The position numbers and the translations under genes were made by a program. Shown here piece after piece: positions 54,547 to 62,789 of a stretch of 64,000 nt of DNA (the stretch's first letter is position 1; every line of letters begins with the position of its first letter). The stretch comes from an uncultured Christensenella sp. (GTDB taxonomy: Bacteria; Bacillota; Clostridia; Christensenellales; CAG-917). The stretch lies in contig CAJTQT010000002.1 in NCBI GenBank assembly GCA_910578325.1, forward strand, positions 248,001-312,000, written 5' to 3'. Under the pieces are notes generated by a model that did not search any database, was not told the DNA's origin, and saw only the letters and a program-made list of their open reading frames with translations.

Positions 54547-54623
54547 TGGTGGAGGTAACAGGGCTCGAACCTGTGACCTCACGGATGTGAACCGTGTGCT
54601 CTAACCAACTGAGCCATACCTCC
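54547..54623 (-). tRNA. tRNA-Val (anticodon CAC)
   Basis: Full cloverleaf: acceptor GGAGGTA/TACCTCC, D arm GCTCAGTTGGTTAGAGC, anticodon stem CACGG/CCGTG with loop TTCACAT (anticodon CAC, reads GUG), T arm ACAGGTTCGAGCCCTGT, and encoded CCA (54547-54549). It lies 33 bases after rpsU and is probably cotranscribed. Its 3' end is copied several times in the island to its left. Confidence 0.97.
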
Positions 54624-54656
54624 GTTTATGCCGCGCAAATGCGCGACATTCTTCTT

Positions 54657-54836
54657 TTATGATTTGTACATTCTTTTACGAGCCGCTTCCGCTTTTTTCT
54701 TACGCTTTACGCTGGGTTTCTCGTAAGCCTCTTTCTTGCGAAGGTCTCCGATGATGCCGTCGCGAGCGCATTTTCTTTTAAAACGACGGATTGCGCTGTC
54801 AAGGCTCTCGCTATCGCCTACTTTAACTGTGGACAT
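54657..54836 (-). CDS. rpsU: 30S ribosomal protein S21
   Basis: 59 residues from the ATG at 54836, with AGGAGG upstream. Basic protein: [20 protein letters not shown] and a [14 protein letters not shown] tail, both typical. A hairpin CGCGCATTTGCGCG without a T-run lies between it and tRNA-Val and may be a processing site. Confidence 0.98.
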   Translation of the reverse strand: MSTVKVGDSESLDSAIRRFKRKCARDGIIGDLRKKEAYEKPSVKRKKKAEAARKRMYKS

Positions 54837-54872
54837 CTTTCTCACCTCCTCGAAATGAAATCAGCAATATTC

Positions 54873-54900
54873 ATTATACAGATTTTTGAAAATATGTCAA
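54873..54900 (-). promoter_or_regulatory. Promoter of rpsU-tRNA-Val
   Basis: Perfect TTGACA at 54895-54900 and TATAAT at 54873-54878 with a 16-base spacer. Confidence 0.85.
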
Positions 54901-55069
54901 TGAAAATCGGGTTGCAAATTCCAACATTTTACTTTTTTGAATAATATGCCGCGCCGTCGTCATATATGATGATACACTTTAAATATTGCGCTACTGAAAT
55001 AGCGTTTTTTGTTAAAGCATATTCACGTACCGTCATATATAGACGGCGGCGATTGCATCTATAAATATA

Positions 55070-55900
55070 TCACTTCTCGTTTTTGAGAAACGCCCTCGTG
55101 CGCTCGTTTTTTGGATGCAAAAATATTTCGTCGGCAGTTCCCTCTTCGGCAATTACGCCGTCATCCATAAAAACTATTCTGTTTGCAACGTCGCGCGCAA
55201 ACGACATCTCGTGTGTAACGACAATCATAGTCAATCCGCTTGCGGCAAGTTTTTGCATAACTGCCAGCACTTCTCCCGTCATTTCGGGATCGAGCGCACT
55301 CGTGGGCTCATCGAAAAGTATAACTTCCGGACTCATACACATAGCCCGAGCAATAGCCACTCTCTGCTTCTGTCCTCCGCTCAACTGTTTCGGTTTTGCT
55401 TTTACGTATGCGTCCATTCCAACTGTTTTCAGGTATTCTAACGCTATGTTTTCGGCTTCTGCTTTTTTGATTTTAAGTATCTTCCGAAGCCCGATCGTAC
55501 AGTTTCCCAGCACGGAATAATTATTAAACAAGTTAAAGGACTGAAAAACCATTCCTACTTTTCTACGGTAACGGGAAGCGTTTTTTGTGTTTATAATATC
55601 CTCTCCGTGAAACAGTATTCTGCCCGAGTCGGGAGTTTCAAAAAGATTGATGCACCTCAACAGCGTACTTTTTCCGCTTCCCGACGGACCTATTATGCAA
55701 GTCACGTCGCCTTTCTTAACCGAAAAATCAATGTCCCGCAATACCGAATGACTGCCGAAAGTCTTCCCCAAATGCTCAACTTTTATTATAGTTTCTTCCG
55801 CCGTTTGCGTTGCCGCGGACGCGTAGGAAACAATAGCGCGCGATGCCTCTTTATTTTCGAAATCCGAACCCACTTCGGCAATGCTCCTCCCATCAATCAT
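55070..55900 (-). CDS. Polar amino acid ABC transporter ATPase, probably lysine
   Basis: 276 residues from the ATG at 55900 (GGAGGAGG upstream). GlnQ/HisP-type ATPase: Walker [15 protein letters not shown] loop VFQSFNLF, signature [14 protein letters not shown], Walker [14 protein letters not shown] and the H loop VVTHEMSF. A 35-residue charged N-terminal extension precedes the usual start ([12 protein letters not shown]). It overlaps the permease gene by eight bases. The lysine riboswitch upstream of the operon suggests lysine as substrate. Confidence 0.94.
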   Translation of the reverse strand: MIDGRSIAEVGSDFENKEASRAIVSYASAATQTAEETIIKVEHLGKTFGSHSVLRDIDFSVKKGDVTCIIGPSGSGKSTLLRCINLFETPDSGRILFHGEDIINTKNASRYRRKVGMVFQSFNLFNNYSVLGNCTIGLRKILKIKKAEAENIALEYLKTVGMDAYVKAKPKQLSGGQKQRVAIARAMCMSPEVILFDEPTSALDPEMTGEVLAVMQKLAASGLTMIVVTHEMSFARDVANRIVFMDDGVIAEEGTADEIFLHPKNERTRAFLKNEK

Positions 55901-56654
55901 TTCTGCCTCCTCCGCTGTTCGCTGCGACGACGTCCGCGCGGTCACTCTGAGAACCGAGTATGGTAAAATGCTTTTTACCGTCCATTTTCTTTTCCGCGAA
56001 TCTTAAAATCAGACTTATAGAAAACGTGAGCACAAAATATACAATGGCTATGAGCATATACGTAGCAAAAGTCTGATAGTTTATTGATACGATTTTCTTC
56101 GCCTGAAAAAAGAGTTCCGTAAATCCTATGACATTGAGTACGGACGTATCTTTGATATTGATAATAAATTCATTAGTCACACTGGGAAGAATATTTCGCA
56201 ACGCCTGCGGAATAACGATATAAAACATCGTCCTTCCGTGCCCCATACCTATCGACTGCGCGCCTTCGAACTGACCTCTGTCAATAGAGATGATTCCGCC
56301 GCGAACTATTTCGGACATATACGCGCCTGTATTTATCGATACAATCAGCAGTGCGCTGAACGTGACGTTCAGAGTTTGCCCGCCGTTGAGCAGTGCGAAA
56401 CCCCAAAAGATTACGAGCGCCTGAACCATCATCGGAGTGCCGCGGAATACTTCGATATATGTCGTGAGTATAAAATCCCCTGCCCGCTTTAATACTCGGA
56501 GCGCCTTGTTGCGAGGCATAGGCAGAGTGCGATACGTGCCTATGAGCAAACCGATAAGAAGCCCTATAATAGTCCCGAATATCGCCACAAGCATCGTATA
56601 GCCGACGCCTCTGAATATTAGCGGATAATACTGTCTCAATATTTCAATAATCAT
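55893..56654 (-). CDS. Polar amino acid ABC transporter permease, probably lysine
   Basis: 253 residues from the ATG at 56654; an upstream in-frame ATG lacks a ribosome site. HisM/GlnP-type membrane subunit with about five spans ([37 protein letters not shown]) and the EAA loop [20 protein letters not shown] that docks to the ATPase; ends in a charged tail longer than usual. Middle gene of the binding protein-permease-ATPase operon. Confidence 0.94.
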   Translation of the reverse strand: MIIEILRQYYPLIFRGVGYTMLVAIFGTIIGLLIGLLIGTYRTLPMPRNKALRVLKRAGDFILTTYIEVFRGTPMMVQALVIFWGFALLNGGQTLNVTFSALLIVSINTGAYMSEIVRGGIISIDRGQFEGAQSIGMGHGRTMFYIVIPQALRNILPSVTNEFIINIKDTSVLNVIGFTELFFQAKKIVSINYQTFATYMLIAIVYFVLTFSISLILRFAEKKMDGKKHFTILGSQSDRADVVAANSGGGRND

Positions 56655-56712
56655 TTTAACACCGAGTTTATCGCGCGCAGTGAGCATTTAAAATGCCGAT
56701 TTGCGCAGTTTC

Positions 56713-57573
56713 TTATTCTGCAATGTTTGTTCCGGACGCAAGCGCAATCGCTCTTTCCATCATAGTCTGACGCTCGGCTTGAGTTATTCCCGAAATGATT
56801 TCGTCAATTTGCGCCTTGATAGAACTTCCCTTTTTCATACCGACTGCTATCGCCGTATCAGCCGCTGTGGCGGTAAATCCCGTATCATTGTTTTTGAGAC
56901 GGATATAAGTAAAATTGCTGTTGGACGCACAATTCTCGATTGCGCCCGGTTCTTCCGCTATATAACCGTCGACGGCGCGAGTATTGAGCGCGTTTATCAT
57001 CGCCGGAAAATCGCCTAACGGAGTCGCTCTGTTAATGCCGAATTCTCCGCCCTGCTCCGCAAGCGCGTCATCGTGGAATGTTCCGAGTTGGGCGATGAGC
57101 GTCGCGCCGGAAAAGTCGCTTAACGAGGTCGCGTTTGCATACTTTCCGTCTTTGCGGACAACAACGACCAGATTGCTTTCATAATAAGGCTCTGAAAAGT
57201 CCACAGAACGCAATCTTTCTTCCGTCGGGCTCATTCCCGCAATAACGAAATCAAGAGTTCCCGCTACAACGGCAGGTATCAATGCATCCCACTCATACTG
57301 GTAAATAACGAGTTTTTTACCCATCGCATCCGCAATACGCTTAGCGATCATTACGTCATATCCGTTTGCATAGCCGTCGGCATTCGCTATTTTAACCGCT
57401 CCGTTATCATCGTCGAGTTGAGTATAATTGAAAGGCGAATACGTGCATTCCAACCCTACGCGCAATTCGCCGTCTCTGTCGCGGTCGCCGCAAGCGGCAA
57501 GCGTAACGCAGAGCACAGTAGCCATACACAGCACAAGCACGATAACAGTTACTCTTCTAAGTGTGTTTTTCAT
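56713..57573 (-). CDS. Amino acid ABC transporter binding lipoprotein, probably lysine
   Basis: 286 residues from the ATG at 57573 (GGAG upstream). Signal peptide with lipobox TLAAC, so a membrane-tethered receptor. SBP family 3: LRVGLECTYSPFNY, GYDVMIAKRIADAMG, VVAGTLDFVIAGMSPTEER, VDFSEPYYES, and the C-terminal AIAVGMKKGSS. First gene of the importer, directly after the lysine riboswitch, which argues for lysine rather than glutamine or arginine. Confidence 0.94.
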   Translation of the reverse strand: MKNTLRRVTVIVLVLCMATVLCVTLAACGDRDRDGELRVGLECTYSPFNYTQLDDDNGAVKIANADGYANGYDVMIAKRIADAMGKKLVIYQYEWDALIPAVVAGTLDFVIAGMSPTEERLRSVDFSEPYYESNLVVVVRKDGKYANATSLSDFSGATLIAQLGTFHDDALAEQGGEFGINRATPLGDFPAMINALNTRAVDGYIAEEPGAIENCASNSNFTYIRLKNNDTGFTATAADTAIAVGMKKGSSIKAQIDEIISGITQAERQTMMERAIALASGTNIAE

Positions 57574-57626
57574 TGATTTCACTCCAAAATTTTATTTAAT
57601 CGGAGTTAGAGTTGCCTGTTGCGAAT

Positions 57627-57662
57627 AAAAAAATCCGCAACAAGCGAGATGCAATATTGCGG
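57627..57662 (-). terminator. Riboswitch-controlled terminator
   Basis: CCGCAA and TTGCGG (57635-57662) form the stem on the minus strand, followed by ATTTTTTT. It lies about 55 bases before the binding-protein start and would form when lysine is bound. Confidence 0.85.
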
Positions 57663-57679
57663 AAAAAACAACAATATTT

Positions 57680-57838
57680 GATAGCACTCCACTTGCGTGA
57701 CAGTCCGACACATATTATATGCCGTCCCAGCACAGCCGTCCTTCAGACAGAAAGACTGCACTTCGGTGATTTCCCCTTTCCCGTAAGCGCGTTGTCTGAC
57801 CGCGCAAACATACTCTTGAAAATCACAACCTCTATCCA
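57680..57838 (-). promoter_or_regulatory. Lysine riboswitch (L box)
   Basis: The minus strand shows the L-box blocks in order: ATAGAGGTTGTGATT, AAGAGTATG, GGGAAAGGGGAAATCACCGA, AAGTGCAG, GTGCTGGGACGGCATAT, GGACTGTCACGC and GGAGTGCTATC. It controls the ABC importer downstream, linking it to lysine. Confidence 0.93.
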
Positions 57839-57849
57839 ATTATGCGGTT

Positions 57850-57878
57850 ATCTTATCACGTAAATAACCTTCTGTCAA
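57850..57878 (-). promoter_or_regulatory. Promoter of the lysine importer operon
   Basis: TTGACA at 57873-57878 and TAAGAT at 57850-57855 with a 17-base spacer, just upstream of the riboswitch. From here to 58100 I see only AT-rich sequence and the hairpin at 58061. Confidence 0.8.
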
Positions 57879-58060
57879 ACATATTATGCAAACTTTATTC
57901 AAAAAATGAACAGGTTTTTATTGTTTTATAATTTACAGCAAGCAAATTACCCGATGTTATGTATAAATATAAAATACATATATTATTTAGATTATACATA
58001 ACCGGATTATATGTATTCTAATCTCAAAAAATGTCCTGAAACTGTTAACATATTTTTTTT

Positions 58061-58084
58061 ATTGCAGATATAAAAATCTGCAAT
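58061..58084. repeat. Hairpin after the HIT gene
   Basis: ATTGCAGAT and ATCTGCAAT pair around a six-base loop, 16 bases after the HIT stop codon. No T-run follows on the minus strand, so its role in termination is uncertain. Confidence 0.55.
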
Positions 58085-58100
58085 AATGTCTGTATTTATT

Positions 58101-58442
58101 TCAGCACATTCTGTCTCCGAGTTGATTTCCTCCCAGAATGTGGATATGAAGATGTCCCACAGACTGGCAAGCGTGAGCACCCTTGTTGGACACAAGACGG
58201 AATCCGTCGTTCAGCCCCAGAGCATCCACCATAGTCGAAAGTTTTTTCAAACACCGTGCAAGAGTCTGCGCCTGAGCGTCAGACATTTCCGTTATATCGG
58301 CATAATGCTCTTTGGGCAAGAGCAACAAATGAATTTTCGCCTGAGGATTCACGTCCTTTATAATCAGCATATCCTCGTCTTCATAGACCTTTACAGAGGG
58401 AATCTCTCCCTTGATAATTTTACAAAAAATGCAGTTTTCCAT
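58101..58442 (-). CDS. HIT-family nucleotide hydrolase/transferase
   Basis: 113 residues, the usual HinT size. CIFCKIIKGEIPSVKVYED at the start and the histidine triad HLHIHILGG near the end. Members hydrolyse nucleoside phosphoramidates. CAGGAGG precedes the ATG at 58442. It is the last gene of the dnaK-dnaJ-prmA-rsmE-mtaB series, about 165 bases after mtaB. Confidence 0.96.
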   Translation of the reverse strand: MENCIFCKIIKGEIPSVKVYEDEDMLIIKDVNPQAKIHLLLLPKEHYADITEMSDAQAQTLARCLKKLSTMVDALGLNDGFRLVSNKGAHACQSVGHLHIHILGGNQLGDRMC

Positions 58443-58606
58443 TGCTTACCTCCTGTTTATATTTCAATAATACACTTCCAGTGTTTTCATTAGATTGCAC
58501 ACAAATAACACGTTTCGTGTATTTTTAAGCGATTTTTGTATAATTTTGACTGAATTATGCAATATAGTACACTTATCGTAGACTGTAAAATATACTCAGC
58601 GTGTAT

Positions 58607-59887
58607 TCAGTCGATCAAACCGTCCTTGAATTTACGCTTAGGCGTGATAGTACGCACTTCGTTATGTATTCCGCATTTAGAATAAACTTTCACGTATGCG
58701 GGAGTATGCCCCACCCATAATCCGTCAGATTCGTTTTCGAAAAGCACCTGCTGTGGCATTCCTATCTGCTTGTTGAGATAGTTTCCGCAGAGTTCGTTTT
58801 TAACAGCCGTCATCCTGCGCTGTCTGTCGATAACTACGTCTACGGGCAGAACAGGCATACGCCCTGCAACAGTACCCTTTCGAGATGAATATGGAAAAAC
58901 GTGTATATCGGAAAACCCGACTTTTCTTGCAAACTTCATACAGTTTTCAAACATCTCTTCCGTTTCGGTCGGATAGCCTACGATTATGTCGGTTGTAATT
59001 GCGGCGGAAGGATAGTATTTACGAATCATTTTAACAGCGCTCATATACTGTGACGTAGAATAGTGTCTGTTCATCGCCAGAAGAACGCTGTCGTCTCCGC
59101 TCTGCAAAGACAGATGAAAGTGCGGACAAAAATACTTTATGCGTTTGGTAGCATCTAAAAACTCCTCCGTTATTACGCCGACTTCAAGAGACCCCAACCG
59201 TATTCTCAGTCCTTTAAACTTTGCAAGCGTATTCATAAGCCCTGTAAGGCTATCTCCTATATCTGCGCCGTAAGCGGACAGATTTATTCCGGTGACAACA
59301 ATTTCTTTCACCCTGTCTTTAACCTCGTTCAATTCGCGAACGATACTTTCTTTGGAACGCGAGCGAGAATGTCCGCGCAAGTACGGAATAAGGCAATAAT
59401 TACAGTAGTTGTCACAGCCGTCCTGCACTTTTATAAAGTGCCGCGTACGCAAATTAAACACTCCGTCGTTGTCTTCAAAGGTCTCCGATATAGAAAATCC
59501 GCGCTCGGGAGCGACGCAAGAGTTTATCGGCTCTTTATTAAGATATTTTTCCGTGATATTACGGGCGAGTTTAGTTTTTGCGTCCGTGCCCGATATGTAA
59601 ACTACGCCGTTTTTTGCAAACTGAACAAAATTATTCTGAGAAGCGCACCCGCAAACGTATATTTCGGCATTCGGGTTGATTTTCAAAATTCGCGTAACCG
59701 CCTGTCGGGATTTTTTTTCCGCTTCGGAAGTCACCGCGCAGGTGTTTAAAACGTAAACGTCGGCATATTCCAGTCCGTCGGTGACCTCGAATCCCGCAGA
59801 ATCGAATATAGCGAGCATCGCATCGCTGTCATACTGATTGACCTTGCAACCCAAAGTAAAAACGGCTATTTTCGGTAAAACTGACAT
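58607..59887 (-). CDS. mtaB: tRNA t6A37 methylthiotransferase
   Basis: 426 residues. Radical-SAM enzyme converting t6A37 to ms2t6A37. N-terminal UPF0004 domain (TLGCKVNQYDSDAML, LNTCAVTSEAEKKSRQ, CGCAS), radical-SAM CxxxCxxC in GCDNYCNYCLIPYLRG, and a short TRAM-like C-terminus. AAGGGG precedes the ATG at 59887. It acts on the product of the t6A genes found at the left end of the window. Confidence 0.96.
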   Translation of the reverse strand: MSVLPKIAVFTLGCKVNQYDSDAMLAIFDSAGFEVTDGLEYADVYVLNTCAVTSEAEKKSRQAVTRILKINPNAEIYVCGCASQNNFVQFAKNGVVYISGTDAKTKLARNITEKYLNKEPINSCVAPERGFSISETFEDNDGVFNLRTRHFIKVQDGCDNYCNYCLIPYLRGHSRSRSKESIVRELNEVKDRVKEIVVTGINLSAYGADIGDSLTGLMNTLAKFKGLRIRLGSLEVGVITEEFLDATKRIKYFCPHFHLSLQSGDDSVLLAMNRHYSTSQYMSAVKMIRKYYPSAAITTDIIVGYPTETEEMFENCMKFARKVGFSDIHVFPYSSRKGTVAGRMPVLPVDVVIDRQRRMTAVKNELCGNYLNKQIGMPQQVLFENESDGLWVGHTPAYVKVYSKCGIHNEVRTITPKRKFKDGLID

Positions 59888-59898
59888 AAATCCCCTTA

Positions 59899-60609
59899 TT
59901 ATCTGTCGAGCGCGTTTAAAATAAGCGCACAGGCGACTATAGACGCTGTTTCGGCGCGCAGAATACGTCTGCCAAGAGTCACTGTTTTTGCTCCCGCAGA
60001 ACTTATTTTTTCAGCCTCAACGCTCTGAAATCCGCCTTCCGGCCCTATTATTACTGCAATATTTTTGCCTTGCGACAGCGCGTCTGTCAACGCGTTGCTC
60101 TTTTCGTCTTCGTAAGCAAACAGAACCTCGTCATAATCGGGTATGCTTCGAATAACCTCTTCGATGTCGGTAAGTTCCTTTACTTCGCTGAGATATGCCG
60201 AGCCGCACTGCTTCGCCGCCTCCAACGCAATTTTGTTTGCTCTTTCAACCGAAAATCTGTTCTCGGCGCAGTTAGAAGATGTAAACGGTATTATTCTGTC
60301 CACGCCGAGTTCTACTGCCTTCTGAATAGCGAAATCGAGTTTATTGTTTTTCAAAAGTCCGGCATAAAGCGTCAGACTTACGGATTTCCTGTCAGCCACG
60401 CGAATTTCGTCTACAGAGAGCACGGCGAAATCCTTTTCTATGCTGTTAACGGTGCAAAGACGCTCAATTCCGTCGTTTGCGCAAACTGTCGCTTTGTATC
60501 CGACTTTATAGCGCAAAACTTTAGTGAGATGTATAAACTCATCTCCGCGAACAGTGACGACGTTGCCGCATATATCGGATTTATTTACAAAAAATCTTCG
60601 AATTTCCAT
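59899..60609 (-). CDS. rsmE: 16S rRNA m3U1498 methyltransferase
   Basis: 236 residues. SPOUT-class methyltransferase with PUA-like N-terminus (RRFFVNKSDICGN, HLTKVLRYKVG) and the knot motifs VIIGPEGGFQSVEAE and TLGRRILRAETASIVA. Eleven bases separate it from mtaB. No clear Shine-Dalgarno; probably translated through coupling in the operon. Confidence 0.97.
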   Translation of the reverse strand: MEIRRFFVNKSDICGNVVTVRGDEFIHLTKVLRYKVGYKATVCANDGIERLCTVNSIEKDFAVLSVDEIRVADRKSVSLTLYAGLLKNNKLDFAIQKAVELGVDRIIPFTSSNCAENRFSVERANKIALEAAKQCGSAYLSEVKELTDIEEVIRSIPDYDEVLFAYEDEKSNALTDALSQGKNIAVIIGPEGGFQSVEAEKISSAGAKTVTLGRRILRAETASIVACALILNALDR

Positions 60610-60626
60610 AATCTAAATGATCGGAT

Positions 60627-61532
60627 TTATTTTCTTCTCAGTTTAAGCGCGCGCCAATCGTCCATAGATTTACGGGTTACAACTTCATAACCCGCGCTCT
60701 CGTAACAGGAAATAACTTCATCAAGCCGACTGTCAATGATTCCGCTCAAAACTATTTCGCCATTTTGGCGAAGGTGTTTTCCGATATCGTTCGCCAGTCG
60801 CATAAGTATGTCGGCAGTTATGTTTGCTATGATAAAATCGGCGGTTCGTTCTCCTTTGATCAGATCTGCGCACTCAATCTGCGCTTCTATGCCGTTGAGT
60901 TCGGCGTTCTTTTGCGCAAATTCTACCGCCTGCATATCTATGTCGCACATATAAACCGACCTTGCGCCGCAAATCTTCGCCGCAATGCCCAAAATTCCAC
61001 TGCCGCATCCGACGTCTATAACGTCCTTATCCTTTACGTCAAGTAAATCCAGACACATTCTAGTAGTGGCGTGAGAGCCTGTTCCGAACGCCATCCCCGG
61101 ATCCAGACGCATAATCCGCTCGCCTTTTTGCGGTTCGTACTTAATCCAGGTAGGAACAACGGTTATGTTATCGGTCGGAATGGGTTTATAGTATTTCTTC
61201 CACTCGTTCTCGTAATCCGCGGCGTCGATAACATCCTCTATGATTTCGCCGTAGGATATACCGCCGTCCTCTTTCATCCGCGCAAGTCTCTCCGTCAATC
61301 TGACCGCAAATTCTTCGTCGTCAATGTCCGCCACAGTGGATACCTTAACCTCGTCGCCTGCTAGCAAAATGCTTTCGTCAACGTAATCCCAAATAACGTC
61401 TGATTTCACTAAATCGCAGAAATCCTGTCTGTCTAAAATAGAAACACCGCCCGCGCCCGCATCGAACATAGCCGATGAGACGAGGTCGGCGTCGTTATGG
61501 TTTGTAAAAACCGTGATTGTTTTATACTTCAT
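60627..61532 (-). CDS. prmA: Ribosomal protein L11 methyltransferase
   Basis: 301 residues. Methylates L11. SAM-binding DVGCGSGILGIAA, RLDPGMAFGTGSHATTRMCL and FIIANITADILMRLA are diagnostic. It lies between dnaJ and rsmE, the standard position. Confidence 0.97.
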   Translation of the reverse strand: MKYKTITVFTNHNDADLVSSAMFDAGAGGVSILDRQDFCDLVKSDVIWDYVDESILLAGDEVKVSTVADIDDEEFAVRLTERLARMKEDGGISYGEIIEDVIDAADYENEWKKYYKPIPTDNITVVPTWIKYEPQKGERIMRLDPGMAFGTGSHATTRMCLDLLDVKDKDVIDVGCGSGILGIAAKICGARSVYMCDIDMQAVEFAQKNAELNGIEAQIECADLIKGERTADFIIANITADILMRLANDIGKHLRQNGEIVLSGIIDSRLDEVISCYESAGYEVVTRKSMDDWRALKLRRK

Positions 61533-61579
61533 CTATGTATTTCCCGATATACGGACTTCCTATACGTCAAGTCCGCGCG

Positions 61580-62707
61580 TTATTGCCTGTCAATATACGC
61601 CTTTTTAAGCGGATACTGTTTGGCGTCGAAAGTATCTTCCAAATTTTTGAGCAATTCTTTCTGCTCGCGAGTGACCGACTTAGGCACTTCGACGATAACC
61701 TTGACGTACATATCGCCCTTGTCGTTTCCGCGAAGTTTCTGTATACCCATATTCTTGATTTTAAATACTGTTCCGCTTTGAGTACCCTCGGGGATTTTTA
61801 CGTCGTGCTTGCCGTAAAGAGTCGGAACCGTCAATGTACAGCCCAAAGCCGCTTCAACAAAATTTATAGGCGTTTCTATGTGGATATCGAACGCGTTTCT
61901 CACAAACAACTTGTGTTGCGCCACGGTCACTTCCACAACGAGACTGCCTTTCTCGCCGCCGTTTACGCCGCGGTGTCCTTCGCCTCTGTAAGTAATGCGC
62001 TGTCCGGAATCTATACCCGCAGGGATATTCACCTTGATTTCACGCACTTTTTCAACGCGCCCCTGTCCGCCGCAATGAGGACACTTATCGGTAATAACTT
62101 TACCCGTGCCCTTGCAGTTTGGGCATACGCTCTGCGTGCGTATCTGACCAAAAGGCGTGCGCTGGGTAATATTTACGCGGCCCGCGCCGTTACACTGCGG
62201 ACAAACTTTAAGCGAATTCGCGTCTTTTGCACCGCTACCTTCGCAATGCGGGCAGTTTTCCGTGCGTTTTATTGATACCGTTCGCTGCGTACCGAAAACA
62301 GCCTCTTCAAACGAGATGTTTACGTTAACGAGAATATCTTTGCCGCGCCGCGGCTCTGCCCCGCGCTGAGTTCTTGAACCGCCGCCGAATCCGCTGAATA
62401 TAGACGAGAAAATATCGTCCATATCAAATCCGAATCCGCCTGCTCCGCCGAATCCGCCCGCACCCATCTGCGGTCCGTTCTCATCGCCGTAAGCGTCAAA
62501 AGCGGCACGTTTCTGGTCGTCGGACAACACCTCGTACGCGTGGTTGACTTCCTTAAATTTTTCTTCCGCCGCTTTCTTTTCGCTGTCGCTTGCGGAAGAA
62601 TACAGATCGGGATGGTACTTCTTCGCCAATTTGCGGTATGCGGACTTTATTTCGTCCGCAGAAGCATTTTTTTCTATCCCTAAAATTTCGTAATAGTTCT
62701 TTGCCAT
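61580..62707 (-). CDS. dnaJ: Chaperone DnaJ
   Basis: 375 residues. J domain with HPD in KYHPDLYS, a Gly/Phe-rich linker (GAGGFGGAGGFGFDMDD), four zinc motifs (CPHCEGSG, CPQCNGAG, CPNCKGTG, CPHCGGQG) and the C-terminal substrate-binding domain. Stimulates DnaK ATPase. No Shine-Dalgarno is obvious; a strong hairpin lies just upstream. Confidence 0.98.
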   Translation of the reverse strand: MAKNYYEILGIEKNASADEIKSAYRKLAKKYHPDLYSSASDSEKKAAEEKFKEVNHAYEVLSDDQKRAAFDAYGDENGPQMGAGGFGGAGGFGFDMDDIFSSIFSGFGGGSRTQRGAEPRRGKDILVNVNISFEEAVFGTQRTVSIKRTENCPHCEGSGAKDANSLKVCPQCNGAGRVNITQRTPFGQIRTQSVCPNCKGTGKVITDKCPHCGGQGRVEKVREIKVNIPAGIDSGQRITYRGEGHRGVNGGEKGSLVVEVTVAQHKLFVRNAFDIHIETPINFVEAALGCTLTVPTLYGKHDVKIPEGTQSGTVFKIKNMGIQKLRGNDKGDMYVKVIVEVPKSVTREQKELLKNLEDTFDAKQYPLKKAYIDRQ

Positions 62708-62726
62708 AATTCAGATTTTACGCCTT

Positions 62727-62750
62727 GGCGCAACGGTCTCCCGTTGCGCC
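62727..62750 (-). repeat. Intercistronic hairpin dnaK-dnaJ
   Basis: GGCGCAACGG and CCGTTGCGCC form a perfect ten-base stem with loop TCTC (plus-strand reading) and no T-run. It may set the dnaK:dnaJ ratio by stabilising or processing mRNA. Confidence 0.75.
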
Positions 62751-62789
62751 GGCGTATACTTGTATTTGTGATATATCGACCGTCGTCAA

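Noticed and set aside
57583..57850. T-box leader before the amino-acid importer
   Set aside because: The conserved blocks match the lysine riboswitch and there is no T-box AGGGTGG-type sequence.
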